Assembly (NCBI GenBank): GCA_964513925.1
Contig: CAZENR010000002.1
Coordinates: 1-64,000 of the forward strand
Reading direction: 5' to 3'
DNA: 64,000 nt
From: DAORHV01 sp964513925
GTDB lineage: Bacteria; Patescibacteriota; Gracilibacteria; Peribacterales; Peribacteraceae
The position numbers and the translations under genes are program-made. The notes beneath the pieces were generated by a model. It did not search any database and had not been told where the DNA came from. It saw only the letters and a program-made list of their open reading frames with translations. Of the stretch, positions 24,393 to 32,871 are shown in pieces (the stretch's first letter is position 1; every line of letters begins with the position of its first letter).

Positions 24393-27300
24393 ATGTCAAA
24401 GATTGAGCGTCCCACAGGGCCGACCCTTGGTGAACATGAGGCTGTGCCAGAAGCGCTCGATGCTCGGGCGGTGAAGATTCTTGAGGTACGCGAAGCACTG
24501 CGCGGGTCCGTCGGGACAACGCTGAAAGGCAGGGCTCTGCAGAACATTGAAGCCGTGATGGAGAGTGCCAGTTGTACGATCAGGGTGGCAGCCTGCGAGA
24601 ATCAGGCTGACTTTCTGAGACTCTTCGCATTGCATGACATTGGAGAGGATCTGTGGAGAAACTCGGGAAAGTTAAGAGATGCCGGATACCAAAGTTTGTA
24701 CAAGGCGATCCGCGCTCAGTTTCGTGAGCAAGGAGGATGGGAAGGGTTTATCGCTTTCATGCCTCCGCCAGCCAAACAAGCAATTGATGCGTCTATCCTG
24801 AGGCTGTCTCAACAGCAGCAAGTGGCCGCCTGCGAGACCCGAGAGGACTTTCTGGCGCTCTTCGTGCTGCATGGAATTTCGGAGGATACATGGAGGACCG
24901 CAAGAAAGCTGTGCGACGCCGGATATTGGGGTGCGTACGCTGCAATTTCCGATCGTTTCCGCGAACAAGGAGGATGGGAGGGGTTTATCGCTTTCATGCC
25001 CGCACCAGCGAAATCAACCATCGATGAGTCGGTTTTGAAATTGCCAGCTACCGCACAAGTTGCCGCCTGCGAGACGCCGAAGGATTTCCTTGCGCTCTTC
25101 GCATTACATGGGATTTCGGAGCAAGTGTGGAGGAAATCGAAAGAGATGAAAGGTGCTGGATATGCCAGTTTACAGAGGGCAATCGTCAGTCGTTTCCGTG
25201 ACCAGGGAGGATGGAGAAGATTCCTTGCCTTGATGCCGGCGCCTGCAAAACGCGAGATCGATGCATCGATTTTGAAGCTGTCTCAAGCGCAGCAAGTCGC
25301 CGCCTGCGAGACCCCGGGGGATTTTCTGGCACTCTTCGCGCTGCATGGAATTTCGGAGGAAACGTGGCGGAGCTCAGGAAAGCTTGGTTCTGCTGGATAT
25401 AAGGGTCTCTGCGGTGCGATCTTCGATCATTTCCGTGGAGGATGGGGAGGGTTCATCGGGTTCATGGATGGCAAAGATGAAGAGACGCTCGAGGCCAAGC
25501 TTGAGGCGCTCAACGTGGAAGATGCCGTGGCGTTGCTGGCCCACCAGCCGAGTAAGCTGAAGGCATACCTTGCGATTGCTCACCCCGAACTTTCTCCCGA
25601 GGAGGTCGATCTGCTCGTCGGCCATTCCTTCAAACGTCTGCATAACCGGCGAACGTACGATTACAGCGACTTCAAGAATGAGCTTGAGGCACCGCAGGTG
25701 ATGCAGTTTCCGAGGCGTACCGCAGATGCTGCTGCGTGTGTCGGTGGACTTGCCCGGGGCGCGGACTGCGTGCTCATTGAGGGCGATGTTTCGACACGGC
25801 GTGTCAAGACGGCGGAAGACGGAACATTCGCCGCGCGTATTCCACTCGACATCGGCGCGCGTAACACGCTTCGCATCGTCCCGGTCAATCACGACAAGAA
25901 GCAGGTTGGACCGGCTGCGGAAGTAGTCATCCTCCAAACCGGTGAGCCCGATGATATCGACGCCCTCGTCGCTCTCCTCGGTCAGATGGGTACGCAAGCT
26001 GTAGACAGCATCAAAACCGATCCGGGCCGCCAGGAGTACGTTGTACGCCAAACTGAACAGGTGCTTATCCGGAAATTTTCCGGCAAGTTTGCCAAGGGGA
26101 AAGATTACGTTGCAGGCCTCATCGCAAAAACGGACAGTCCCGCTGTCCGCAAGGTGCTCAGGACCGTTCTTTCCCGCTTCACCAAGATCGACAAGATGGA
26201 GCATCCGAATGTAAAGAAAGGTGCCCCGCTCTATTTCTTCCAGAAGTACTGCATCGCCGAGATTCAGCGGGCGATGGAAGAAGGCAAGAACGGCATGGTG
26301 CTCGCCAACGATCCCGGACTAGGTAAGACTCGCACTGCCCTTGTGGCCGTGAACGGCGATCCTGCGACCATCATCACCCCCAATAGCGTCGTGAGCAGCT
26401 GGACCGAGGAAGCCCAGCGGGCCCTGCTTTGTCCGGATCTGCTCGTATTGCAAAACATGCATAGCAGACAGCGCAAAGAGGCGTTGCGGGAGACGACTGC
26501 ACAGCACTGCGTCACCAATGTGGAGTTCCTGCGGGCCGCACAAGATGATGAGCGGTATGAGCTTCTTTCGAATGCAGAAACCATCGTCATCCAAGACGAA
26601 GCCCACGGGCTTCTGAACCTTGGTTCCGAGCAATCGAAGGGCGCCAGGCGTCTGCAGCACAAATTCCTTCTGCTGCTTTCGGCTACTCCAGCCAAAGACC
26701 CCAAGACCCTGCGACGCATCCTTCATCTCCTGGAGCCCGATGATCCGCGCTTCTCTAGCGACAAGGCCTTTGCGCAGGCTTTTCCGGGCAACGATCCCAA
26801 GGCGCTCAAAACACTCAGTCTGCTGAAGCAGCAATACATGATCCGCTTCACCAAAGAAGATGTACTTGAGACGATGGATCCGCGTCTCCCGATCTCACAG
26901 CAGAAGCACCGCCTGCCGAAGAAGGAGTATGTTCCAGAGGAGCAGATGGGTTGCTTCACACTTACTGATGATCAATGCGAAGCCATGTATGAACTGTTTT
27001 TGGACTTCCACCAGTGGACGCAGGATTACGACCGCTACGTCCCCAAAGATGCCATCGCCCATGAAGATCAACTGCGAGGCAACAGCAATGCCCTCGTCAA
27101 AACGCATGCGCTCCGGCAGACGGCCAACAATCCGAGTTACGTCGGGTCCGCCGAACCCGACCCCAAGGCCGCCGAGATGCTCCGAACGGTCGAGGCATTC
27201 CTTGCGGAAGGCCGGAAAGTCGTCATTTTCTGCCAGTACAACGCGCAGGCGCTGAAGTACGCCGAGCTCCTCAGGGCGCACTGCCCCAGTGTGTACACGG

Positions 27301-27923
27301 GACTTACGAGCAAGCAGGGTCTCCGGACCGGCGCCGACGAGCAGCCTCTGCGTTACAGAAAGAATACGCACGGGGCTTGGGTCATGGATGGCCGCGGCCT
27401 GCCCCAGGAAGATCCCAATGGAGAGCCGATGTCCGCCCTCGATTACGAGCGCCTGGCTTTCCAGAATGCCGCTGAACGGAGAGTGATGATCTCGACCTAC
27501 GCAGCGGGCTCCGTCGGCGTTACTTTTACCGCTGGCAAGGCCACGATCTTCGATGATCTTCCTGATGATGTCGTCAAAGAAATTCAGGCCGAAGACCGTA
27601 CCCATCGCATCGATCACGAGCACCAGACGCACCACAGCGTGAAATACGTGCGCATGGTGGCGCGTTACCCTGAATCATTTCTGGAGAAAATGAAGCGCGT
27701 TTGGGTTCGCAAGAAGCCCGAAGGCTCGTACGACGAAGTGAGCAACAGACGAATTGCCGAGAAGGAAGGGCTGGAAACTGCATACGATACGTTCTTTGCT
27801 CAAGGCACCTATGACGAAGTGCGCTTGGCCGGTCTTGCCACGCAACGCACGCGATTCCGTCTCATCAACGACGGCATCGAGGATGCATCGGAGTTACCGG
27901 AGATCGCGGAATTGGCCGTCTAG
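24393..27923 (+). CDS. SNF2-type helicase with four N-terminal 79-residue repeats
   Basis: 1176 residues. Four tandem repeats start at VAAC residues 65, 144, 223 and 302, an exact 79-residue period, each with DFLALFALHGIS, a Trp, AGY and a GGW-x-F ending. An Ig/carboxypeptidase-regulatory-like segment follows at about 440-515 (EDGTFAARIPL). The SF2/SNF2 core begins near 610: DPGLGKT (640-646), DEAH (735-738), SATP (763-766), STYAAGSVGVTF (1034-1045) and QAEDRTHRI (1065-1073). Motors of this class remodel DNA-protein complexes and occur in defence systems. The repeats may bind DNA; that is inference. No nuclease or methylase adjoins it. Confidence 0.88.
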   Translation: MSKIERPTGPTLGEHEAVPEALDARAVKILEVREALRGSVGTTLKGRALQNIEAVMESASCTIRVAACENQADFLRLFALHDIGEDLWRNSGKLRDAGYQSLYKAIRAQFREQGGWEGFIAFMPPPAKQAIDASILRLSQQQQVAACETREDFLALFVLHGISEDTWRTARKLCDAGYWGAYAAISDRFREQGGWEGFIAFMPAPAKSTIDESVLKLPATAQVAACETPKDFLALFALHGISEQVWRKSKEMKGAGYASLQRAIVSRFRDQGGWRRFLALMPAPAKREIDASILKLSQAQQVAACETPGDFLALFALHGISEETWRSSGKLGSAGYKGLCGAIFDHFRGGWGGFIGFMDGKDEETLEAKLEALNVEDAVALLAHQPSKLKAYLAIAHPELSPEEVDLLVGHSFKRLHNRRTYDYSDFKNELEAPQVMQFPRRTADAAACVGGLARGADCVLIEGDVSTRRVKTAEDGTFAARIPLDIGARNTLRIVPVNHDKKQVGPAAEVVILQTGEPDDIDALVALLGQMGTQAVDSIKTDPGRQEYVVRQTEQVLIRKFSGKFAKGKDYVAGLIAKTDSPAVRKVLRTVLSRFTKIDKMEHPNVKKGAPLYFFQKYCIAEIQRAMEEGKNGMVLANDPGLGKTRTALVAVNGDPATIITPNSVVSSWTEEAQRALLCPDLLVLQNMHSRQRKEALRETTAQHCVTNVEFLRAAQDDERYELLSNAETIVIQDEAHGLLNLGSEQSKGARRLQHKFLLLLSATPAKDPKTLRRILHLLEPDDPRFSSDKAFAQAFPGNDPKALKTLSLLKQQYMIRFTKEDVLETMDPRLPISQQKHRLPKKEYVPEEQMGCFTLTDDQCEAMYELFLDFHQWTQDYDRYVPKDAIAHEDQLRGNSNALVKTHALRQTANNPSYVGSAEPDPKAAEMLRTVEAFLAEGRKVVIFCQYNAQALKYAELLRAHCPSVYTGLTSKQGLRTGADEQPLRYRKNTHGAWVMDGRGLPQEDPNGEPMSALDYERLAFQNAAERRVMISTYAAGSVGVTFTAGKATIFDDLPDDVVKEIQAEDRTHRIDHEHQTHHSVKYVRMVARYPESFLEKMKRVWVRKKPEGSYDEVSNRRIAEKEGLETAYDTFFAQGTYDEVRLAGLATQRTRFRLINDGIEDASELPEIAELAV

Positions 27924-27953
27924 ACCCAATAGACCCGCGCAGGGACATAAAAT

Positions 27954-27983
27954 TGGTGGACCAGAAGGGACGAAACACGAACG
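27954..27983 (-). repeat. tRNA 3'-end-like segment B2
   Basis: On the minus strand it ends TTCTGGTCCACCA and contains CGTTCGTG, like a degraded T-arm plus CCA end. It aligns with B1 over about 30 nt and precedes small-protein copy 2 in the same way. Confidence 0.5.
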
Positions 27984-28253
27984 GTGGTCCCCCTGAATGA
28001 GGACGCTCGAACCTGGGAAGCCAATGCTGTATTCGAGATGAGAACGGAGATCACCGAGACGCTCCAGGGGATAGAGGATTTCAAGACCGTCTGGGAGTGG
28101 GAGAAGGAGCGCGAGGCGGAGAGAGCGACCCTGACGAGAGCGGACATGCCGTCACCGCCGTCACCCTCGCAGATTTCCGCTCCAGCAAGACCGGAAACAG
28201 GTGACGACGCGGAAAATGACGAGCCGTCACCCGAATGGCTGCCCACCAGCTGA
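27984..28253 (+). CDS. Small charged protein, copy 2
   Basis: 89 residues from a GTG directly after segment B2. It shares EANAVFE, ETLQGIE and EWEKEREAERA with copy 1 (24086) but has a longer Pro/Ser/Asp-rich tail. It lies 60 nt after the SNF2 stop, so the helicase gene is bracketed by two copies of this unit. The duplication is clear at both DNA and protein level; function unknown. Confidence 0.5.
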   Translation: MVPLNEDARTWEANAVFEMRTEITETLQGIEDFKTVWEWEKEREAERATLTRADMPSPPSPSQISAPARPETGDDAENDEPSPEWLPTS

Positions 28254-28287
28254 GGGACCGAATTGAAGAAGTAGGCCAAGGCCGTTG

Positions 28288-29967
28288 TCACTCCTCAGCA
28301 ACCCAATTTTTTCGAAAGAAGAACCGCACGTCATGCCGATCCCCGGCGAGATGTGCTTCAGCACATTTTGGTGGAATTGTAGTAAACTCGGTCTCGAAAC
28401 TTGTTCGGTAAGTAGCGAAGGGGAATAGGTGATCAGCCCCCACATGCGTAACGATGACGTTGAGACGCTCCCAATCAGCACGCATTTTCTCGGCTAAATA
28501 GTCGTTTTTTAGCTGGATTTTACCCAGCAATGGCCGGTCCTCGATTCGCATCAGTCCCCAGTGCAACTGAATGGGTGTATGCGTTGTGTACCCGACAACA
28601 TCATCCAGACCGTACTGGTCTGGTGCAAGATAGCGGGATACCTTGCAGGTAGTGAGAACGTTGTCCACGAGCGTCGCACCGAGACGAGTCGGATTCTGCT
28701 GTTCGTTGAGCTTTTCAATTGTTCGATACGTCATGAATGGCAAATTCAATAATAGCAATACAGCTAGCATGACCATCTGTGGGCTATTCTGGCCAAGGAA
28801 CCTGAGCGACAGGGCAACGAGAACAGGGATGGCGTAGAGAAAATGTGTGTATTGGAAATTGCCGAGTGCTGCGGCTGCAGTGACGCAGTAAGCTGCGGCA
28901 AATGCTATGAGCGTTTGGCGGAGTATGGCTTTTCGATGAAGTAATAGTCCAAGAGCCACTGAAACCAATGCTAATGCTACAAGTTCAAAGATTTTCCATC
29001 GGAAGAATGCACTCCCTAACGACGCTGGTCCAATAAACGCATAAGCTTGGCGTATAAGGTAGAACTGATTCAAGTTTGTGAAGAGCGACATTAGGAATGC
29101 GCTAGTCAACAGGAGCTGCCTCCAGCTGCGTGCTCCGTACGAAGCTAGCAGAGTGAAAAAAGATATGCCGGGTAGAATTAGGTGGGTGGGTGAGAACTCC
29201 TCAATCCACTTCCATGTCCACATGGCTTTAATCCAAAGCGGGGTGTCGATGTACAAAAAGGAATCGTTTCGATAGTCATGATATCCAAGGGTGGCTATAA
29301 CGCGCCCGGACAGCATTTCCGGAAGGTAAAGCGTAAAATAATCTTGCAGGAGTCCAGTTAGCGCGAGAACAAGAATCGCGCCGCTTCCGCCGAGAATGCA
29401 CGCTATTATGATCCGCCGCCAAGCGCTCGGACTTGCAAGCAACATGAGGGCCGCCAGGAAAGAGAAAATGAACGGTTCCTTTAGCAGGCCGAGGAACATA
29501 ATGGCGAGCGCTACCAATGCCGGCCACCACGACTTGTCACGCCAAAGCGCGTACAGGGCTATTGCGGAAGGAAGCACGGCAAAAGACTCTGTTTGATAAC
29601 CCATTCCCCTAAACAGGACGTATAGGGAAATCGTTACCCCAAGTAGCACTCCCGGTATTACGCGTACTCTTGATAAGATTGCGAGCAGTCCAATCAGACC
29701 ACCAAACAAAAGGAGTTGATAGAGTAGTGGTCCTTGAGTTAGAGCCAAAGAGGCCTGGCTGATCCAGCTAATTATCGGCGGCCGCGCATCAAATACATCT
29801 CTCCATAGGTGCAAGCCGTTCAGCCCGGCTCGACCTAGTGCAAAGTAGATTTTTGCATCACCTGCGATAGGCATCTGGAATAAAACCACGGCGCAGGCAG
29901 CCATGGCTGAAAGTGAGGCAAGTAAAGTGATGGCCTGAGCTAGCCGCTTGATGGCAAGATTACGCAT
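28288..29967 (-). CDS. Multi-span GT-C-type membrane glycosyltransferase-like protein
   Basis: 559 residues with about ten or more membrane spans. The first loop reads GDAKIYFALGRAGLNGLHLW followed by RDVFDARPPI, like the acidic lumenal loop of ArnT/PMT-type (GT39/DUF2029-like) transferases that use lipid-linked sugars. The ATG at 29967 is preferred to a TTG four codons upstream. The gene looks AT-richer than neighbours, as might be expected of cargo. It lies opposite to the SNF2 gene within the island. Substrate unknown. Confidence 0.65.
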   Translation of the reverse strand: MRNLAIKRLAQAITLLASLSAMAACAVVLFQMPIAGDAKIYFALGRAGLNGLHLWRDVFDARPPIISWISQASLALTQGPLLYQLLLFGGLIGLLAILSRVRVIPGVLLGVTISLYVLFRGMGYQTESFAVLPSAIALYALWRDKSWWPALVALAIMFLGLLKEPFIFSFLAALMLLASPSAWRRIIIACILGGSGAILVLALTGLLQDYFTLYLPEMLSGRVIATLGYHDYRNDSFLYIDTPLWIKAMWTWKWIEEFSPTHLILPGISFFTLLASYGARSWRQLLLTSAFLMSLFTNLNQFYLIRQAYAFIGPASLGSAFFRWKIFELVALALVSVALGLLLHRKAILRQTLIAFAAAYCVTAAAALGNFQYTHFLYAIPVLVALSLRFLGQNSPQMVMLAVLLLLNLPFMTYRTIEKLNEQQNPTRLGATLVDNVLTTCKVSRYLAPDQYGLDDVVGYTTHTPIQLHWGLMRIEDRPLLGKIQLKNDYLAEKMRADWERLNVIVTHVGADHLFPFATYRTSFETEFTTIPPKCAEAHLAGDRHDVRFFFRKNWVAEE

Positions 29968-30002
29968 CGGGATAGTCAACGCAAGTGAGCTAAGTGCTCC
30001 GG

Positions 30003-30443
30003 CTATTCCATTGTAGCAGTGCGCTCACGTCCACCTACTGACTGGTGGTGTTTCAGCACGAACATCGTCTTGATCCCATCCACCCGCACCCACGGGCAGC
30101 TATCGGGGTCCATGTCGATCCGCGCATTCATCCACTCCTTGGCGGGGTTCTTCGTGATCTTGCATTCGCGCATCACGTCCTCGACGAAGACGATGCCGCT
30201 GCCAGCCTTCTTCCGCTCGAACAGTGCGAGCACTTGCTGCATGCGCGCCTCTGTCTTCTCCCGCTTGGACATGTGCGGCTCGCCCATCATCGCGGAGCTG
30301 ACCACCAAGTTGGGTGTCTCGCCGCGGTCCAGCTGATCTTCCAGTTCGTCGGCCTCCTGCTTGTAACGCAGGTACTGAGTATAATGATGCTCCGCTTGCT
30401 CGCGCTTGTGGGACAGGAGTTTCTCGTAGACGGCCGTGCTCAT
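30003..30443 (-). CDS. Unknown protein with N-terminal coiled coil
   Basis: 146 residues. Residues 1-45 form a charged helix (HKREQAEHHYTQYLRYKQEA), and the second half, with FVEDVMRECKITKNPAKEWM, looks like a small helix-turn-helix or winged fold. This could bind DNA, but I see no diagnostic motif. It is transcribed away from the iteron array at 30536-30578, which lies about 95 nt before its start; the array may be its operator. Its stop is 36 nt from the start of the GT-C gene, so both may form one transcript. Confidence 0.55.
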   Translation of the reverse strand: MSTAVYEKLLSHKREQAEHHYTQYLRYKQEADELEDQLDRGETPNLVVSSAMMGEPHMSKREKTEARMQQVLALFERKKAGSGIVFVEDVMRECKITKNPAKEWMNARIDMDPDSCPWVRVDGIKTMFVLKHHQSVGGRERTATME

Positions 30444-30535
30444 CGTGGTGAGGGGAAGAATGAAAGGGACGGATTCTTCCTTTGTCTGTGCCGTCGATCA
30501 ACCCCAGATGGATGCCTTCTGGCGGTCATCCGGAG

Positions 30536-30578
30536 CGTCACCTGTGCCGTCACCCCTGGCGTCACCCACGCCGTCACC
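30536..30578 (+). repeat. Four 12-bp iterons (CGTCACC + 5 nt)
   Basis: CGTCACC begins at 30536, 30548, 30560 and 30572, an exact 12-nt spacing, with a weaker GGTCATC one period before. It resembles operator or replication-initiator iterons. The 7-mer occurs 12 times on either strand between 24258 and 30578. Confidence 0.65.
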
Positions 30579-30684
30579 GTTCGCAACCTGAGGGGACGCT
30601 CATCGAACCACCTGCACCTGAAAGCTTCGTATAACGCAGAATGACCATTCTCCTTGGTGGAAGAGAGGGTGGAAACGTGGTCCG

Positions 30685-30719
30685 GCATGCGATTTTTCGC
30701 CGTTTTTTGGTGGTGGTGG
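30685..30719. repeat. 35-bp exact direct repeat, copy 2
   Basis: Identical to 24027-24061 (starts GCATGCGATTTTTCGCC). Confidence 0.9.
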
Positions 30720-30806
30720 AGCTCAGGGGACTCGAACCCCTTACCTCTTCCATGGCTATCGCTGGAAGCGCGTCTTTTTCACATTGTTTGCTCCGCAAAC
30801 GGGCAG
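30713..30806 (-). repeat. tRNA-Ala 3'-half copy with 5' part replaced
   Basis: Positions 30713-30754 are identical (42 nt) to 31746-31787, the 3' half of tRNA-Ala including CCA and T-arm. Beyond it the anticodon loop is enlarged and the D-arm and acceptor 5' strand are replaced by a hairpin (GTTTGC-GGA-GCAAAC). A related, more decayed copy lies at about 31640-31719. This pattern is expected when an element integrates at a tRNA 3' end. Confidence 0.8.
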
Positions 30807-31079
30807 ATGCTTGCCTTGACGCAGCCCAGAGGCGTAGGCGGGAGCTAGAGCTTTTTTTAAAAAGCCGCGAAGATGCGGGCCTCTTTTCGCGCATAGAATT
30901 TGCAACAAATTAAATTAGTTATATAATATAATATAGGTGTTCCTTGTGATCACCGGCAAGGTTCAGACATGAGGCAAGCTCCCTTCGCATTCCTCGTGCG
31001 CAGCGCGCTTGCCTCGGAATGTTTCCAGGCAAAGCCGGTCGGCCCAAACGAACTTGGGCTCCCCTGAAAGGGGAAAGTG
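30807..31079. other. Noncoding stretch in the island
   Basis: AT-rich around 30890-30945 (TATATAATATAATATAGG). The end has the inverted repeat CCCCTGAAAGGGG just before the next gene, which may overlap its ribosome site. No RNA gene identified. Confidence 0.4.
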
Positions 31080-31574
31080 ATGACGCAGAAGAATTTTTCG
31101 AACTGGACTGACACGGCGTGCTTCCGTTTTCGCCCGGAGCTCTTTTTGGGTGAGAGCTTGATTGTGAGGCGTGCGGCAAAAGAGTTTGCCATCTCTCTCT
31201 TGGCTCGGTTACGACATCCGAACATCGAATTCTCGCTCAACCCACGGAACGGGCGTGTCATGTTTCGGATTGTGACCGATGAAATCAGTAGCTGGCCTAC
31301 TGCGGAACGGATCTATGAGCGAATTCGCCAACTGCTTCTGCAACTAAATATTGGCGAACCGCCAGTGTTCGAGCCGTATTCACCAAAGCGCCTGACGCTC
31401 TTCCGGCGTGCATGGAGGCTGTTCTTTGAATGCAGCGCAGAGGAATGCCGCATTGAAAGGCTTTGCCATCGGCGACATACGATGCGTCAGTTCCTGCGTC
31501 TCACGCACTGGTTCGAGAAAAAGCTAGACCAGGATGGGAAATGGGCGCTCGTGCGGTATTCCCGCCGCCCCTGA
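31080..31574 (+). CDS. Unknown basic protein
   Basis: 164 residues, rich in Arg, Phe and Trp, with no signal peptide and no recognised domain. Two Cys-x(4)-Cys-like clusters (CSAEEC, then ERLCHRRH) might bind metal. AGGGG 9 nt before the ATG can act as a ribosome site, unlike backbone genes. It sits between two tRNA-Ala-derived repeats, alone in the 1-kb segment 30755-31745, so it looks like cargo of a small inserted module. Confidence 0.45.
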   Translation: MTQKNFSNWTDTACFRFRPELFLGESLIVRRAAKEFAISLLARLRHPNIEFSLNPRNGRVMFRIVTDEISSWPTAERIYERIRQLLLQLNIGEPPVFEPYSPKRLTLFRRAWRLFFECSAEECRIERLCHRRHTMRQFLRLTHWFEKKLDQDGKWALVRYSRRP

Positions 31575-31639
31575 TGAACCTTGCCTTCCCGCTGCACATG
31601 CTGCAGCGGGATAGTTTATGTATCCGCATTACGATTGGT

Positions 31640-31719
31640 GAACACGCACCTCTTCAGTCTTGTATGGCTATTGCCGGAAGCGCGTCCCTTTTTATGTGTT
31701 TGCTCCGCAAACGAGCAAA
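31640..31719 (-). repeat. Decayed copy of the tRNA-Ala-flanking repeat
   Basis: ATGGCTATTGCCGGAAGCGCG and TGTTTGCTCCGCAAACGAG match 30751-30806 with several changes. It lies 27 nt from the intact tRNA-Ala. Confidence 0.65.
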
Positions 31720-31746
31720 TGAGTTAGGGTAGTGCTGGTATTGATG

Positions 31747-31822
31747 TGGTGGAGCTCAGGGGACTCGAACCCCTTACCTCTTCCATGCCATGGAAGCGCT
31801 CTACCAGATGAGCTAGAGCCCC
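31747..31822 (-). tRNA. tRNA-Ala(GGC)
   Basis: 76-nt cloverleaf with encoded CCA: acceptor GGGGCTC/GAGCTCC (one G-T), D-arm GCTC/GAGC, anticodon stem CTTCC/GGAAG with loop ATGGCAT (anticodon GGC), T-arm AGGGG-TTCGAGT-CCCCT. It marks the right edge of the accessory island. Confidence 0.96.
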
Positions 31823-31891
31823 ACGCGGGTAGCTGGTAACGAAGAAACGAGAAGCGCGCAGTTTCGTGTACGGTGTCCCGCAAGGCGGGAC

Positions 31892-31915
31892 TAGGCAGAT
31901 GAGCTAGAGCCCCAC
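31892..31915 (-). pseudogene. tRNA-Ala 5'-end fragment
   Basis: AGATGAGCTAGAGCCCCAC is repeated 91 bp upstream (in transcription) of the intact tRNA. No anticodon or T-arm is attached. Confidence 0.75.
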
Positions 31916-32001
31916 ACGTTGTGCGAGCCACGCGATCCTACTGCAACTGGCGGTGCCACGCAACGGTTCATGCCACTTTGGCATCTTGGGCGCTGTACCA
32001 C

Positions 32002-32007
32002 TACAGT
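32002..32007 (+). promoter_or_regulatory. -10 box of the gene at 32014
   Basis: TACAGT, then 6 nt, then ATG; no ribosome site. Confidence 0.55.
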
Positions 32008-32013
32008 GGCTGC

Positions 32014-32871
32014 ATGCTCACTATTGGGGCGCTCCCCAAGCCGTGCATTGGCCACATTGGAATGATCCAGAGCAACGCCGTAGAACGTTGGCGGCGCTTG
32101 CCGGGCTCGCCGCGCATCGTGCTGTTTGGCAATGCCGAGGGGGTTGCTGCATTGGCGCAGTCTTGCGGGGCGCTGCACGAGCCGGAAGTAGCGCTGAATG
32201 CACAGGGCACTCCGCTGCTACCCTCGGTGTTTGCACGTCTGCGCGCGCATGCAGGCCAAGGGCTGTGCTGCTATGCCAACTGTGACATTCTGCTGCTTGG
32301 CGATTGGATGCAGGCGGTGGAGCAGGTGCAACGCCAGGCAGCATCGTTCTTGGCGGTGGGGGAATGCTGGAATCTCGATGTCGCCGAGTCGATGACATGG
32401 CAAAGCCACAGCGACGATGCGCTGCGCGCACAAGTGCGTGAGCGCGGTGTAAGGCGCGGTAAGAGCGCCATAGATTACTTTTGCTTCACGCCGGATCTAT
32501 ATGAACATTGTCCGCCATTGGCGCTGGGCAGGGCGTACATGGACAACTGGCTGCTGTGGCAGGCCAGACGCCAGGGGGCCGTAGTGGCAGACCTGTCTTT
32601 GGCCACCTGCGTGGCGCACCAAAACCACGGGTATGACCATGTTGCCGGAGGCTACCACGCCACCCGTTTTGGCATGGAAGCACGGCAGAATCTGCGGGCA
32701 GCCGGAGGTGTACGCCACTTGCATACCCTGCACGACTGCACGCATGTGTTGCGTTGTGGCGTGCTACGAAGGTCGTGGGTGGGTACACTGCATCTTATGC
32801 GTCCGTTGGTGCTGCTTGCAGCCGGCATTCGAACTGCGTGGAACCGGTTGCGTTCTCCGCGTCTTGCATGA
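32014..32871 (+). CDS. Putative glycosyltransferase (GT-A-like)
   Basis: 285 residues, cytoplasmic. A Rossmann-type start (RIVLFGNAEGVAAL) and YANCDILLLGDW, a DxD-like element, suggest a nucleotide-sugar transferase. The block GKSAIDYFCFTPDLY...GRAYMDNWLLWQARRQG...AVAHQNHGYDH-type is a pattern I recall from uncharacterised bacterial sugar transferases. The stop overlaps the start of the epimerase gene (ATGA), so they are translated together and probably act in one glycan pathway. The ATG at 32014 is preferred because TACAGT lies 6 nt upstream. Confidence 0.65.
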   Translation: MLTIGALPKPCIGHIGMIQSNAVERWRRLPGSPRIVLFGNAEGVAALAQSCGALHEPEVALNAQGTPLLPSVFARLRAHAGQGLCCYANCDILLLGDWMQAVEQVQRQAASFLAVGECWNLDVAESMTWQSHSDDALRAQVRERGVRRGKSAIDYFCFTPDLYEHCPPLALGRAYMDNWLLWQARRQGAVVADLSLATCVAHQNHGYDHVAGGYHATRFGMEARQNLRAAGGVRHLHTLHDCTHVLRCGVLRRSWVGTLHLMRPLVLLAAGIRTAWNRLRSPRLA

